NCBI RefSeq assembly: GCF_020216025.1
Contig: NZ_JAIWNC010000021.1
Location: 62,001-126,000 of the forward strand
Length of the DNA stretch: 64,000 bases
Source: Jidongwangia harbinensis
GTDB lineage: Bacteria; Actinomycetota; Actinomycetes; Mycobacteriales; Micromonosporaceae
Reading direction: 5' to 3'
Every line of letters begins with the position of its first letter. The first letter of the stretch is position 1. A model generated the notes under the pieces. It did not search any database and was not told the DNA's origin. It was given only the letters and a program-made list of their open reading frames with translations. The position numbers and the translations under genes were made by a program. Below are positions 1-8,571 of this stretch, one piece after another.

Positions 1-284
1 ACGGCACGCACGTTTCCCGCACACCTCACCCCAATACATCGCTTTTCCGGTATCTCGTAGTGCCGCATAAATGCGCAGCAAGCCCGATTAAAAGCGATTG
101 CCCATATCGTCCTGGGCGCGTCATACATTTGAACGATGAAATCTTTTCGAGCGCATGTCATTCCCGATGAAAAGAGCGTTGTTGATCTGTCCGGAGATTG
201 ACACAAACCTATGCCGTTTCGACGTTTCGATTTCTTCTGAGTGAGTCCTCGGTAACGGACCGTGGCACGCACTAGGGGGAACAC

Positions 285-1319
285 ATGCTCGCGATGAAGA
301 GACGCCTCGTCGGCGCCGTCGTGGCTGCGACGGCAGCCGCCGTGGCCTTCGGCGGAGGTGCGGTCCAGGCCGCGCCGGACGGTGGCAAGGAGCCCGCACG
401 CACCGCAGTCGCGCCGGGCCGCGCGCCGGACCAGGGCGCGAAGGCCGGCGTCGCCACATCATCCGCCGCACAGTCGGCCATCGCCACCCTGCAAGGGCGG
501 ATCGCCGACTACGTCGCGAAGCACGGCACGAAGCACACCTTCGGCAGCTACCTGGACCGCACCACCGGCAAGATCGTGCTGCTGACCGACGCACCGGCCG
601 CCGTGGTCACCTCACTGACCGCCACGTCCGGCCTCAGCGCCGCGAAGGCACAGGCGCTGACCGGTGCGGAGGTACGCCGCAGCACGATCACCGACCGGGC
701 CCGCCGCAGCGACACGGCTCCGTACTGGGGCGGCGCGGGGCTGCTCTCCGGCAACGGCCTGTGTTCCGCCGGGTACCCGGTGGTGAACTCCGCCGGCACC
801 CGCTTCATGGTCACCGCCGGACACTGCTACGCCAACGGCGCCACGGTCTCGACCGAGACCGGCGGCCGTACCGTCGGCGTGGTCTCCAACCGGCGGCTGC
901 CCACGGTCTCCGGGCACGCGGAGGACATGGAGCTGATCGGCGGGCAGTCCTACGGCACCCGGATCTTCACCGGTGGCGTGGACAGCAGCACCAGCCTGCC
1001 GGTGGTGGGCGCGGGCAGCGCGGTCGTCGGCTACACCGACTACTGCCACAGCGGCCGCACCACGGGTGAGAACTGCGGGCACACCGCGACCGCCCTGGAC
1101 GGCCAGACGTGCACCCAGACCGGCTGCAAGTCGCCGGTGGTGGTGTTCACCGGCGGCACCCAGCCGGCCGGCGGCGACTCGGGCAGCCCGTTCTACGCCA
1201 AGACCACCACCAGCACCTGGATCCGCGGGCACGTGATCTCGGGTGACGGCACCACCAGCTTCGCCCAGGGCTGGCCGTCGGTGGCGGCCGCGTACGGCGT
1301 CAGCATCGTCACCGGCTGA
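285..1319 (+). CDS. Secreted streptogrisin-like serine protease (family S1)
   Basis: Predicted exported chymotrypsin-fold endopeptidase of the alpha-lytic/streptogrisin type, 344 aa. Residues 1-29 form a Sec signal (KRR, then an Ala-rich core ending AVQAA). Residues ~30-145 look like a cleavable pro-region. The mature domain follows, with the full triad visible: His180 in TAGHC, Asp214 in AEDMEL and Ser299 in GGDSGSP, plus several cysteines likely paired in disulfides. ATG 285 has AGGGGGA about five bases upstream; ATG 294 is an alternative without good spacing. It is monocistronic and ends at the strong hairpin shared with the convergent lipoprotein gene. Family is secure; substrate preference is not readable. 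Confidence 0.93.
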   Translation: MLAMKRRLVGAVVAATAAAVAFGGGAVQAAPDGGKEPARTAVAPGRAPDQGAKAGVATSSAAQSAIATLQGRIADYVAKHGTKHTFGSYLDRTTGKIVLLTDAPAAVVTSLTATSGLSAAKAQALTGAEVRRSTITDRARRSDTAPYWGGAGLLSGNGLCSAGYPVVNSAGTRFMVTAGHCYANGATVSTETGGRTVGVVSNRRLPTVSGHAEDMELIGGQSYGTRIFTGGVDSSTSLPVVGAGSAVVGYTDYCHSGRTTGENCGHTATALDGQTCTQTGCKSPVVVFTGGTQPAGGDSGSPFYAKTTTSTWIRGHVISGDGTTSFAQGWPSVAAAYGVSIVTG

Positions 1320-1338
1320 CCCACCGCCACGCACCATC

Positions 1339-1371
1339 GGGGCGTCTCCCGGGCACACCGGGAGACGCCCC
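1339..1371. terminator. Bidirectional hairpin terminator between convergent genes
   Basis: Perfect 14-bp stem (GGGGCGTCTCCCGG and its complement) with a 5-nt loop. It lies 20 bp after the protease stop and 9 bp before the stop of the opposing lipoprotein gene, so it can end transcription from both sides. There is no U tract, as is usual for actinomycete terminators. Confidence 0.85.
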
Positions 1372-1379
1372 GGACCCGG

Positions 1380-1931
1380 TCAGGTGATCTCAAACGGCCA
1401 CGGCCCGGCCAGCGACGCGACGCCGGGACCGTCGTCCGGCGTGACCACCAGCCGGGTCCAGAGTTCGTACCGGCCGGGCGGCAGCGGCGCGCCGCCCGGC
1501 TCGCAGGAGACCAGCACGACATCGGCGGGCAGCCGTTCGGTGCCGCCGGGCGCGACCGCCCACCGCCGGCCGGACAGGTCCTGGGCCATCGGCATGCTCA
1601 CCACCCGGCCGTCGCGGACCAGGAAGGCCTGGGCGCGCGGGCCGGCCACGCCGCGGACGGCGCGCTCGGCGGTCACCTCGACCGTGCCGGTCACCGTCCC
1701 GGCAGCGGCCGCGGCGGTGGCCGGAAAACGCGCGACCATGGTCAATTCTCCGCCGGCCGTTCCGCGGAACGGCCGGCCGCACGCGATGTCGTCAATGCCG
1801 GGCTTGGATGCCACGGTCGCCTCCCCGGTCGATTTCCCGTTATCCGGTGCGCCGCGCGAACCGGTGCCCGCACAACCCCCGGTCGCGAGCACGGCCAACG
1901 ACACAAGAAACAATTTCCGTACGACCCGCAT
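1380..1931 (-). CDS. Putative lipoprotein of unknown function
   Basis: 183-aa protein with a type II signal: basic start (MRVVRK), hydrophobic core and lipobox ATGGC, so the lipidated Cys is near residue 20 and the protein should sit on the outer face of the membrane. The rest is a Gly/Ala-rich soluble domain with no motif I recognise; a late segment reads PPGRYELWTRLVV, suggestive of a beta-sandwich. ATG 1931 was chosen because GGAGG lies five bases upstream; the GTG six bases further up would overlap that ribosome site. Convergent with the S1 protease and sharing its terminator. Confidence 0.75.
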   Translation of the reverse strand: MRVVRKLFLVSLAVLATGGCAGTGSRGAPDNGKSTGEATVASKPGIDDIACGRPFRGTAGGELTMVARFPATAAAAAGTVTGTVEVTAERAVRGVAGPRAQAFLVRDGRVVSMPMAQDLSGRRWAVAPGGTERLPADVVLVSCEPGGAPLPPGRYELWTRLVVTPDDGPGVASLAGPWPFEIT

Positions 1932-2164
1932 GACCACCTCCGAACGTCGTCACTTGGATGCGCCGAACGCCGACATCGTTCCACTCCGCGCGCAATTCCA
2001 CCCGCCGATCGTGCCGGCGCCGGACCGGACCGTGACTCGACCGGGTGCGCACCGCCGGGCCCCCGGTGCGGACGGGCAGGGATACCGCCCGAAGGATCAC
2101 GGTGCGCGGGCCCGGCGGCCACGAACCTCGCGCTGGTTGGCGGTGATTGATTAGCCTCCATCCG

Positions 2165-4651
2165 GTGAAAAAGTCATCTTTCCGGCGGCGACGATGGGCG
2201 ACCGGCACGGTCGCCCTGATGCTCGGCCTGGCACCGCTGGCGGCACCGCCGCCGGCCGGCGCCGCGCCGGTCCGGGCCGACGTCGCAGCCGCCGTGCACG
2301 ACCAGCTCAGCCGCGGTGGCCGGGCCCCGTTCTGGGTCCTCCTCGAGGATCGGCCGGCACTGCCCCGGAGCGGTTCGACGCCCGCCGCCGTACACCGGGC
2401 GCTCACCCGGCGTGCGGCCACCACTCAGGCCGGGCTGCACACGCTGCTCACCGCGCGGAACGCGGAGTTCGAGCCGTTCTGGATCGCCAACGCGATCCGG
2501 GTGACCGGCGATCGGGAACTGCTCGACGAGATCGCGCGCCGGCCGGAGGTGGCACGGATCGCCGCCGAACCGTCGGCTCCGGCGGTGTCCGCGCGGGCCG
2601 CCCGCGCCGCAGACGTGCCGCCCCCGGTCGACGGCGTGGAGTGGAACCTCCACCGGATCGGCGCCGACCGGGCATGGCGGGAGTCGGGCACCCGCGGTGA
2701 GGGCATCGTGGTGGCGAACATCGACAGCGGCGTGCTGGGCGGGCACCCGTCGCTGGCCGCCACCTACCGGGGCCGGCACAGCAGCGGCGCGGTCCAGCAC
2801 GACTACCACTGGTACGACCCCACCGGCGTCTGCGCGGGACCGTGCGACGTGGACGGACACGGCACCCACGTGATGGGGCTGGAGGCCGGACGGGCCACGG
2901 ACGGCGGCACCGAGATCGGCGTCGCACCCGGCGCCCGGTGGATCGCGGCGGTCAAGGGCTCCGAGCCCGCCGAGGCGCTCCGGGCGGCTCAGTGGATGCT
3001 CGCCCCGACCGACGCCGCGGGCGAGAACCCCCGCCCCGATCTCGCCCCGGACGTGGTCAACATCTCCTGGTACCTCAGTCGCGGCGGCCAGGAACTGTTC
3101 GGCGACATCCTGGACGCGTGGGTGGCCGCCGGGATCTTCCCGGTCGTCGCGGCGGGCAACAACGGCGACGGCGGCAGGTGCTCGACCAACACCTGGCCGG
3201 CGTCGTTCGAGTCCGCGTACGCGGTCGGCAACACCACCGAGGCGGACGTCGTGTCGCCGGAGTCCAGCCGCGGTCCGACCGCGGACGGGCGCACCACGCC
3301 GGACATCTCCGCGCCCGGCACCGCCATCCGCTCCAGCTTCATCGGGCCGGAGTTCGCCCTCCGGGACGGCACGTCGCAGGCGGCACCGCAGGTGGCGGGC
3401 GCGGTGGCGCTGCTCTGGTCGGCGGTGCCGGAACTGGACGGCGACGTCGCGGCGACCCGGAAGCTGCTGGACGACACCGCACGCGACATCGACGACACGA
3501 CGTGCGGCGGCACCGCCGCCGACAACAGCGTCGCCGGCGAGGGTCTGCTCGACATCCCCGCCGCCCTGCGGGCGGCGCCGAAGAGCAAGGTCGGCGCGCT
3601 GTCCGGTACCGCGGTGCCGGACGCGGCCATCCAGCTCAGCGGGCCGAAGCTGAAGAACCTGACGGCGGACGCGGACGGCCGGTTCACCCTGGCCCGGATG
3701 GTGCCGGGCAGCTACACCTACACCGCCCGTGCCTTCGGTTACCGGGACGCCACCGGCACCGTCACCATCGAGCCGGACGGCACGACCACGCTGCCCATCG
3801 CCCTGCAGCCGGTGCCCGGCGCGACCGTGTCCGGTGTGGTGCGGTCCGCCGAGGGCCCGGTGGCCGGGGCGACCGTCACGGTGCAGGGCACCGCCGCCCG
3901 GGCCCGCACCGGTTCCGACGGCCGCTATCGGCTGACGCTGCCCACCGGCGGCAGCTACCGGCTGACCGCCGAGTCGCCGGGCCGATGCGCGGACCAGGCC
4001 GAGCAGCGCGTCGAGGTCACCGCCGACACGACGCTCGACATCGACCTGCCCGCGCGCACCGACCTCGGCGGGTACGGGCACACCTGCACCCGGCCGGTCA
4101 CCGGCTACCAGGCCGGCACCACCAGGCTCGACCTCTCCGGCAGTGCCGGCGAGGTCGCCGAGATCCGGTTGCCGTTCCCGGTGAAGGTCTACGACACGTC
4201 GTCGACGACCGCGTGGATCAGCACGAACGGCGCGCTCAGCGTCGCCGGGCCGGTCCCGCCGCCGTTCTTCGACGTGCTTCTCCCGCTGCCCGACTCGTCG
4301 CTGCCGACCGCGGCGATCATGCCGTTCTACTCGGTGCTGAACGTCGACGACGCGGCCGGCGTCTACACCACGATCGGCGCCGACCAGGTCGTCGTCGAGT
4401 GGCGCAACGTCGAGGTGCTGCGGCCACTGAACCGGACGGCGGAGGGGCGGATCTCGGTCAGCCTGGTGCTGCGCCCGGACGGCTCGTTCACGGTCAACTA
4501 CCGCGACGTGACGCCGAACTGGTACGTCCGCGGCGGCAACGCGCTGATCGGTCTGCAGAACGCCGACGGCACCGACGTGTTCGCGTACGGCAACCTCGAG
4601 CGCGTGGTGGAGGACGGTCTCGGGTTCACCATCCGGCCGCCCGCGGCGTAA
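2165..4651 (+). CDS. Secreted subtilisin-like protease (S8) with carboxypeptidase-regulatory-like repeats
   Basis: 828-aa exported subtilase. From GTG 2165: Sec signal (KKSSFRRRRW, then a hydrophobic core to ~residue 35), an inhibitor-like propeptide to ~residue 150, then the S8 catalytic domain. The triad is intact: Asp187 (NIDSGV), His232 (DGHGTHV), Ser404 (GTSQAAP), with the oxyanion Asn in AAGNNGDGG. Two carboxypeptidase-regulatory-like beta sandwiches follow (~475-545 and ~550-625). The last ~190 residues form a beta-rich domain reminiscent of extracellular nidogen-like modules (WISTNGALSV, GLQNADGTDVFAYG). A TTG at 2147 is possible but would only prefix the signal. No clear ribosome site. 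Likely an extracellular nutrient protease. Confidence 0.9.
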   Translation: MKKSSFRRRRWATGTVALMLGLAPLAAPPPAGAAPVRADVAAAVHDQLSRGGRAPFWVLLEDRPALPRSGSTPAAVHRALTRRAATTQAGLHTLLTARNAEFEPFWIANAIRVTGDRELLDEIARRPEVARIAAEPSAPAVSARAARAADVPPPVDGVEWNLHRIGADRAWRESGTRGEGIVVANIDSGVLGGHPSLAATYRGRHSSGAVQHDYHWYDPTGVCAGPCDVDGHGTHVMGLEAGRATDGGTEIGVAPGARWIAAVKGSEPAEALRAAQWMLAPTDAAGENPRPDLAPDVVNISWYLSRGGQELFGDILDAWVAAGIFPVVAAGNNGDGGRCSTNTWPASFESAYAVGNTTEADVVSPESSRGPTADGRTTPDISAPGTAIRSSFIGPEFALRDGTSQAAPQVAGAVALLWSAVPELDGDVAATRKLLDDTARDIDDTTCGGTAADNSVAGEGLLDIPAALRAAPKSKVGALSGTAVPDAAIQLSGPKLKNLTADADGRFTLARMVPGSYTYTARAFGYRDATGTVTIEPDGTTTLPIALQPVPGATVSGVVRSAEGPVAGATVTVQGTAARARTGSDGRYRLTLPTGGSYRLTAESPGRCADQAEQRVEVTADTTLDIDLPARTDLGGYGHTCTRPVTGYQAGTTRLDLSGSAGEVAEIRLPFPVKVYDTSSTTAWISTNGALSVAGPVPPPFFDVLLPLPDSSLPTAAIMPFYSVLNVDDAAGVYTTIGADQVVVEWRNVEVLRPLNRTAEGRISVSLVLRPDGSFTVNYRDVTPNWYVRGGNALIGLQNADGTDVFAYGNLERVVEDGLGFTIRPPAA

Positions 4652-4697
4652 CGCGCCGTTCCGCCACCGCCGCGAGGCCGGCGGCGCTGGACGCAGT

Positions 4698-4720
4698 GCC
4701 GGGCCACCGGAAGGCCCGGC
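4698..4720 (+). terminator. Candidate terminator of the subtilase gene
   Basis: Perfect 8-bp GC stem (GCCGGGCC / GGCCCGGC) with a 7-nt loop, 47 bp after the subtilase stop. Modest in size, but correctly placed. Confidence 0.45.
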
Positions 4721-4822
4721 CGCGCGTCGGTTCCGGCCCCGACGGACCGGGTCCGGTCGCCGGAACGGCCGATCGCCCGCGCCGGATCGGACGGCCCGGG
4801 TGACCGCAGGGGCAGTCGGATC

Positions 4823-4873
4823 CACCCGACTCGATCGGGTGTCTTCCGGCCGGGCACCGCCCGGCCGGAAGAC
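4823..4873 (+). promoter_or_regulatory. Double hairpin in front of the lamin-tail protein gene
   Basis: Two adjacent inverted repeats. The first is a 7-bp stem, CACCCGA/TCGGGTG, 5-nt loop, 4823-4841. The second is a perfect 15-bp stem, GTCTTCCGGCCGGGC and its complement, with a 3-nt loop, 4841-4873. They share base 4841. The second ends 33 nt before the ATG at 4907, and an AAGGAG site lies between. It could be a second terminator for the subtilase or a leader structure of the next gene; if transcribed, it would be an extremely stable stem close to the ribosome site. Confidence 0.7.
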
Positions 4874-4906
4874 AATGCCGGAAGCATCCGACGACAAGGA
4901 GACTCC

Positions 4907-5365
4907 ATGCGTTCGCTCGGCATCGTCACCACCCTGGCCGTCGCCCTCGGCGGCGCCGTGACCGCCGCGGCTCCGGCATCGGCCGCCGCCGTCCCGCCGC
5001 TGCGCTTCCACGGCGCCCAGTACGACTCGCCAGGCACGGACAACCGCAGCAACGCCAGCCGCAACGCCGAGTGGGTCTCCCTGATCAACAGCGGCAGCAG
5101 CAGCGTCAACCTCCGGGGGTGGACCGTCCGGGACGCCGCCGGTCACGTCTACACGTTCGGCTCGATCAGCATTCCCGGCCGGGGCGGCCGGCTCTGGCTA
5201 CACACCGGCACCGGCACCACCAAGGCGCCCAACGCGCACTGGGGCAGCGGCAACTACATCTGGAACAACACCGGTGACACCGCCACCCTGCGCAACGCCG
5301 CCGGCCGGCAGATCGACACCTGCTCGTGGCGCAGCAAGGCGGGTCGTACCTGGGTCGGCTGCTGA
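4907..5365 (+). CDS. Small secreted lamin-tail-domain protein
   Basis: 152-aa exported protein: Sec signal to about residue 27 (ASAAA), then one lamin-tail (LTD) immunoglobulin-like fold of ~120 residues. The hallmarks are NAEWVSLINSGSSSVNLRGW, then WTVRDAAGHVYTFG, the turn WNNTGDTATLRNAAG and a closing CSW. In secreted bacterial proteins such domains are thought to act as adhesion or scaffold modules; no catalytic residues are seen. The start has a strong site (AAGGAG six bases before ATG). Its mRNA leader region carries a double hairpin. The stop lies only 11 bp from the convergent reductase gene. Confidence 0.85.
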   Translation: MRSLGIVTTLAVALGGAVTAAAPASAAAVPPLRFHGAQYDSPGTDNRSNASRNAEWVSLINSGSSSVNLRGWTVRDAAGHVYTFGSISIPGRGGRLWLHTGTGTTKAPNAHWGSGNYIWNNTGDTATLRNAAGRQIDTCSWRSKAGRTWVGC

Positions 5366-5376
5366 CCGGGCCGGCG

Positions 5377-6396
5377 TCAGGACGCGACGTCCACCAGCAC
5401 CTTGCCCACCGTGCCCTGCTCGACCGCCCGATGCGCGTCGTCGGTGCGGTCGAGGGGGAACCGGACCAACGGCAGACCGTGCTCCTCCCCCACCGGCAGA
5501 GCGCCGTCGCGGACCGCGGCACTCACCTCCTCGGCCGCCGCGGTCAGCTTCGGGAAGCCCACCGTGTACAGCACCAGGAACTGGAACCGCGTGTTCAGCA
5601 TCATGTTCTGCCGCACGTCCAGTTCGACCGGCCGGCCACCGTCGTTGGCATAGGTGGCGATCGTGCCGCGGGTGCGCAGCACCGCCAGATCCAGCGCCAG
5701 ATTCGCGCCGAGTGCCACCTCGGCCACGATGTCGACGCCGTCCGGCGCGATCGCGCGGATCTCGGCGGCCGGATCACCCTCGCGGTAGTTGACCACGTGG
5801 TGGGCGCCCGCGGCGGTCGCCAGCCGGGCCTTCTCCGGACCGCTGATCGTGCTGATCACGGTGGCACCCGCCCACCGCGCCAGCTGGATGACCGCGTGCC
5901 CGACCGCACCGGCCCCGCCCGCCGCCAGCACCACCCGGCCGTCGAGCGCACCCGGTGCGAGCCGGCGCGGTCCGTCCTCGGACACGGTCAGCGCGCGGTG
6001 CGCGGTGAGCGCGGGCACGCCCAGTGACGCACCCACCTCGAACCCGGCCCCGTCGGGCAGCGGCACCGCCCGCTCGGCCGGCACCACGGTGAATTCCGCG
6101 GCCGTCCCGGTCGGCCGGCCGGCCGCGGCCATGAACACCCACACCCGCTCACCGACCCGGCCCTGGTCGACGCCCGCACCCACCGCGTCGATCACCCCGG
6201 CGCCGTCGAGGTGCGGGGTGACCTCGGGGAACTGCTTGGGATTGGTCGCACCGGACCGGGTCTTCCAATCCGTCGGGTTCACCCCCGACACCATGATCCG
6301 GACCCGGACCTCACCGGCGCCGGGCGCCGGCAGGTCCCGCTCGACCAGCTCCAGCACCTCCGGGCCGCCGTTGTCGCGGTAGATGATCGTCTGCAT
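5377..6396 (-). CDS. NADPH:quinone reductase-like medium-chain oxidoreductase
   Basis: 339-aa medium-chain dehydrogenase/reductase of the quinone oxidoreductase type, cytosolic and NADPH-dependent. The N-terminal GroES-like domain reads GVNPTDWKTRSG. The Rossmann domain holds AAGGAGAVGHAVIQLA (~residue 155), which binds NADPH. No structural zinc cysteines are present, as expected for this subgroup. It is divergent from a TetR gene, with a TGACA...TGTCA palindrome between them, so it is probably the TetR target, perhaps induced by an electrophile or quinone. The exact substrate cannot be told. Confidence 0.88.
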   Translation of the reverse strand: MQTIIYRDNGGPEVLELVERDLPAPGAGEVRVRIMVSGVNPTDWKTRSGATNPKQFPEVTPHLDGAGVIDAVGAGVDQGRVGERVWVFMAAAGRPTGTAAEFTVVPAERAVPLPDGAGFEVGASLGVPALTAHRALTVSEDGPRRLAPGALDGRVVLAAGGAGAVGHAVIQLARWAGATVISTISGPEKARLATAAGAHHVVNYREGDPAAEIRAIAPDGVDIVAEVALGANLALDLAVLRTRGTIATYANDGGRPVELDVRQNMMLNTRFQFLVLYTVGFPKLTAAAEEVSAAVRDGALPVGEEHGLPLVRFPLDRTDDAHRAVEQGTVGKVLVDVAS

Positions 6397-6449
6397 AGTC
6401 CGTCCTCAACGCCGGGTGGATAAGGGCCTGCCGACAAGCTACGCCGGGA

Positions 6450-6475
6450 GCTGACAGATTTCAATAATTGTCAGC
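6450..6475. promoter_or_regulatory. Probable TetR operator between reductase and regulator
   Basis: Inverted repeat GCTGACA, 12 AT-rich bases, TGTCAGC. It lies 54 bp upstream of the reductase start and 66 bp upstream of the tetR start, an AT-rich island in GC-rich DNA and a fitting size for a TetR dimer. Confidence 0.65.
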
Positions 6476-6540
6476 CAGATAGCTTTCGTGGGCCCGGTGC
6501 CCTACGTTCGTCCTGAACGACACCGCGACAAGGAGGGCCG

Positions 6541-7128
6541 ATGCGCGCCGAACCGCTCGACGCGGAGACGATCGTGTCCGCCACCGAGGAGGTGCTGCGC
6601 CGGTACGGACCGGAGAAGGCCACCGTGCTCGACGTCGCGCGGATGCTCGGCGTGAGCCACGGGAGCGTGTACCGGCATTTTCCGTCCAAGGTGGCGCTCC
6701 GCGAGGCGGTGATCCGGCGCTGGCTCGACCGGGTGCGCGAGGATCTCGCCGCGACCGCCGAGGACGCCCGCCTGACCCCGCCCGACCGGTTACGCCGCCT
6801 GCTCACCGCCATGTTCACGGCGAAATGGACGAAGGCCCGGGAGGACCCGGAACTGTTCGCCACGTTCCGGGTGCTGGCGCGGGAGCACAGCACCGTGTCC
6901 TCCGCGCACGTCGCCCACCTGCTCGATCAGATCCGGGCGATCGTCGCCGACGGCATCGCGAGTGGCGACTTCGCGCCCGGCGATCCCGCCGCGATCGCGC
7001 GCGGCGTCCTGCACGCGACCACCCGCTTCCACGACCCGGCACACGCAACGGCGTGGCACTCCCCCGAGGTCGACGCGGACGCCGAGAACGTCGTCTCGCT
7101 GCTCTTCCAGGGCCTCCGGGCCCGGTGA
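6541..7128 (+). CDS. TetR-family transcriptional regulator
   Basis: 195-aa one-component repressor. The N-terminal helix-turn-helix is clear: KATVLDVARMLGVSHGSVYRHFPSK at residues ~25-50 (quoted here in parts: LDVARMLGVSHG and YRHFPSK), followed by a ligand-binding alpha-helical domain of the TetR_C type. AAGGAGG lies immediately before ATG 6541. Divergent from the quinone-reductase-like gene and very likely represses it and itself through the intergenic palindrome. Convergent, with 13 bp between stops, to the MerR gene downstream. Confidence 0.9.
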   Translation: MRAEPLDAETIVSATEEVLRRYGPEKATVLDVARMLGVSHGSVYRHFPSKVALREAVIRRWLDRVREDLAATAEDARLTPPDRLRRLLTAMFTAKWTKAREDPELFATFRVLAREHSTVSSAHVAHLLDQIRAIVADGIASGDFAPGDPAAIARGVLHATTRFHDPAHATAWHSPEVDADAENVVSLLFQGLRAR

Positions 7129-7141
7129 CCGCACCGGACGG

Positions 7142-7510
7142 TCAGCCGGGTTGAAAGGCGCAGCCGCTGTCCGGGTCGTGGGAGATCGCGATCACCTCGT
7201 CGAGCCGGTCCCGGGCCCGGGTCAGCTCGGCGATCTGCGCCTCGATCCGGACCCGCTCGGCGATCAGGCGGGTCCGGGCCTCGGGCGTACTCGTGCCGGT
7301 CTCGACATGGACCATCAGCTCGGCGATGGTGCGGCCGGACAGGCCCGCGGCGAACAGATGCCGGATGAGCGCGACGCGCTCGGCCGCCGCCTCGGGATAG
7401 TGGCGTTGGCCGCCGCTGCTGCGTTCCGCGGTCAGCAGGCGCTGTTCCTCGTAGTAGCGCAGGGACCGCACGCTCACGCCGGTACGGGTGGCCAGTTCGC
7501 CGATGCGCAT
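7142..7510 (-). CDS. MerR-family transcriptional regulator
   Basis: 122-aa MerR-type activator/repressor. The N-terminal winged helix begins MRIGELATRTGVSVRSLRYY, followed by a dimerising coiled coil (residues ~75-110). The only cysteine is near the C-terminus (SGCAFQPG), an arrangement seen in small MerR proteins; this one lacks the CueR/MerR metal-site pattern. ATG 7510 is chosen because GGAGG lies five bases upstream; a longer reading adds only five residues. Divergent from a medium-chain reductase, with a perfect palindrome between them, so regulation of that gene is the likely job. Confidence 0.88.
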   Translation of the reverse strand: MRIGELATRTGVSVRSLRYYEEQRLLTAERSSGGQRHYPEAAAERVALIRHLFAAGLSGRTIAELMVHVETGTSTPEARTRLIAERVRIEAQIAELTRARDRLDEVIAISHDPDSGCAFQPG

Positions 7511-7536
7511 GATGACCTCCGCCACAACCCCTATAT

Positions 7537-7552
7537 CTCACATCAATGTGAG
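7537..7552. promoter_or_regulatory. MerR operator palindrome
   Basis: Perfect inverted repeat CTCACAT-CA-ATGTGAG in the 59-bp gap between the merR start and the reductase start. On the minus strand it sits between TAGAAC and TATAGG with a 17-bp spacer, so it probably overlaps the regulator's own promoter. Its dyad resembles other MerR-family sites that begin CTCA. Confidence 0.7.
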
Positions 7553-7569
7553 GTTCTAGCGTAACCGGC

Positions 7570-8556
7570 ATGCAGACTTCTGAAGCCGTCCCGGCGACCG
7601 TGCGCGCGGTCCGCTACGACGAATTCGGGCCGGCCGAGGTGCTGCGGGTGGTCGACCTGCCGGTGCCCCGGGTCGGGCCGGACGAGGTACTGGTCAAGGT
7701 CCGCGCGGCCGGCGTGGGCGGCGGGGAGGCGCCGATCCGCGCCGGCCGGCTCCGGCGGGTCATGCGGACCCGCCCGCCGGCGGGTGTCGGCAACGACTTC
7801 ACCGGCCACGTCGCGGCCGTGGGGGCCGAGGTGCGGCGACTGCGGGTACGCGACGCGGTGTGGGGCCTCATGCCGCATCTGACGTTCGGCAGCACCGCCG
7901 AATACGTGGCCGTTCCCGAGCGCCTGGTGGCACCGGCCCCCGGCACCGTCGACCTGGTCGACGCCGCGGCGCTGCCGTCGGCGGGCACCACGGTGCTGAC
8001 CGCGCTCACCGAGAAGGCGGAGTTGCGGCCGGGACAACGGCTGCTCGTCCGCGGCGGCAGTGGCGGCGTCGGCACCGTCGCGGTGCAGCTCGGCCGGAGC
8101 CTGGGCGCACACGTCACCGCGCTGGCCAGCGCCCGCAACCTGGCCTGGGTGCGGGACCTCGGTGCCGATGAGGCGGTGGACTACCGCGGAGACGCCGCCA
8201 CCCGCCTCGCCCCGTTCGACGTCATCGTGGACACCGTCGGCACCGACCTGCCGGCCGTCCGCCGGATGCTGGCCAGGCGCGGCCGGATGGTGGCGCTCGC
8301 CGTCGATCCCGGACACCTGGCGGCGAACGTCCTCTTCCTGGCCCGCGGCACGCTCAGCCCCTCTCGCCGGGTGGTGGCCTTCAGCAACAACCCCGGCACG
8401 GAAAGGCTCGTGGAGCTGACCCGGTACGTCGAGGACGGCACGCTCCGGCCGGTGGTCGACACGGTGTTCCCGATGGACCGTACCGCCGAGGCGCACCGCC
8501 GCATCGAGGCCGGCGGCGTGCGCGGCAAGTACGTCATCGACGTGGCGCGCGGATGA
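7570..8556 (+). CDS. NAD(P)-dependent medium-chain alcohol dehydrogenase/quinone reductase
   Basis: 328-aa cytosolic oxidoreductase of the zinc-independent quinone-reductase branch of the medium-chain family. The N-terminal GroES-like domain spans ~1-125. The nucleotide-binding motif RGGSGGVGTVAVQL is near residue 160, with the usual DVIVDTVG strand later. No zinc-binding Cys/His set is visible. It is divergent from the MerR gene with a shared palindromic operator, giving a regulator/enzyme pair much like the TetR/reductase pair just upstream; together they suggest defence against reactive carbonyls or quinones. Convergent with the next gene, 15 bp apart. Confidence 0.87.
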   Translation: MQTSEAVPATVRAVRYDEFGPAEVLRVVDLPVPRVGPDEVLVKVRAAGVGGGEAPIRAGRLRRVMRTRPPAGVGNDFTGHVAAVGAEVRRLRVRDAVWGLMPHLTFGSTAEYVAVPERLVAPAPGTVDLVDAAALPSAGTTVLTALTEKAELRPGQRLLVRGGSGGVGTVAVQLGRSLGAHVTALASARNLAWVRDLGADEAVDYRGDAATRLAPFDVIVDTVGTDLPAVRRMLARRGRMVALAVDPGHLAANVLFLARGTLSPSRRVVAFSNNPGTERLVELTRYVEDGTLRPVVDTVFPMDRTAEAHRRIEAGGVRGKYVIDVARG

Positions 8557-8571
8557 GGGCCCGGCCCCCGG

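Noticed and set aside
1..284. Search for a gene or promoter before the first protease
   Set aside because: AT-rich for this genome and contains TTGACA-like bits, but no -10 box with proper spacing and no coding frame of good composition.
2174..5146. A 990-residue minus-strand open frame under the subtilase gene
   Set aside because: Composition is Arg/Gly/Asp-dominated with no fold-like pattern; it is the antisense shadow of a gene with clear catalytic motifs, caused by high G+C.
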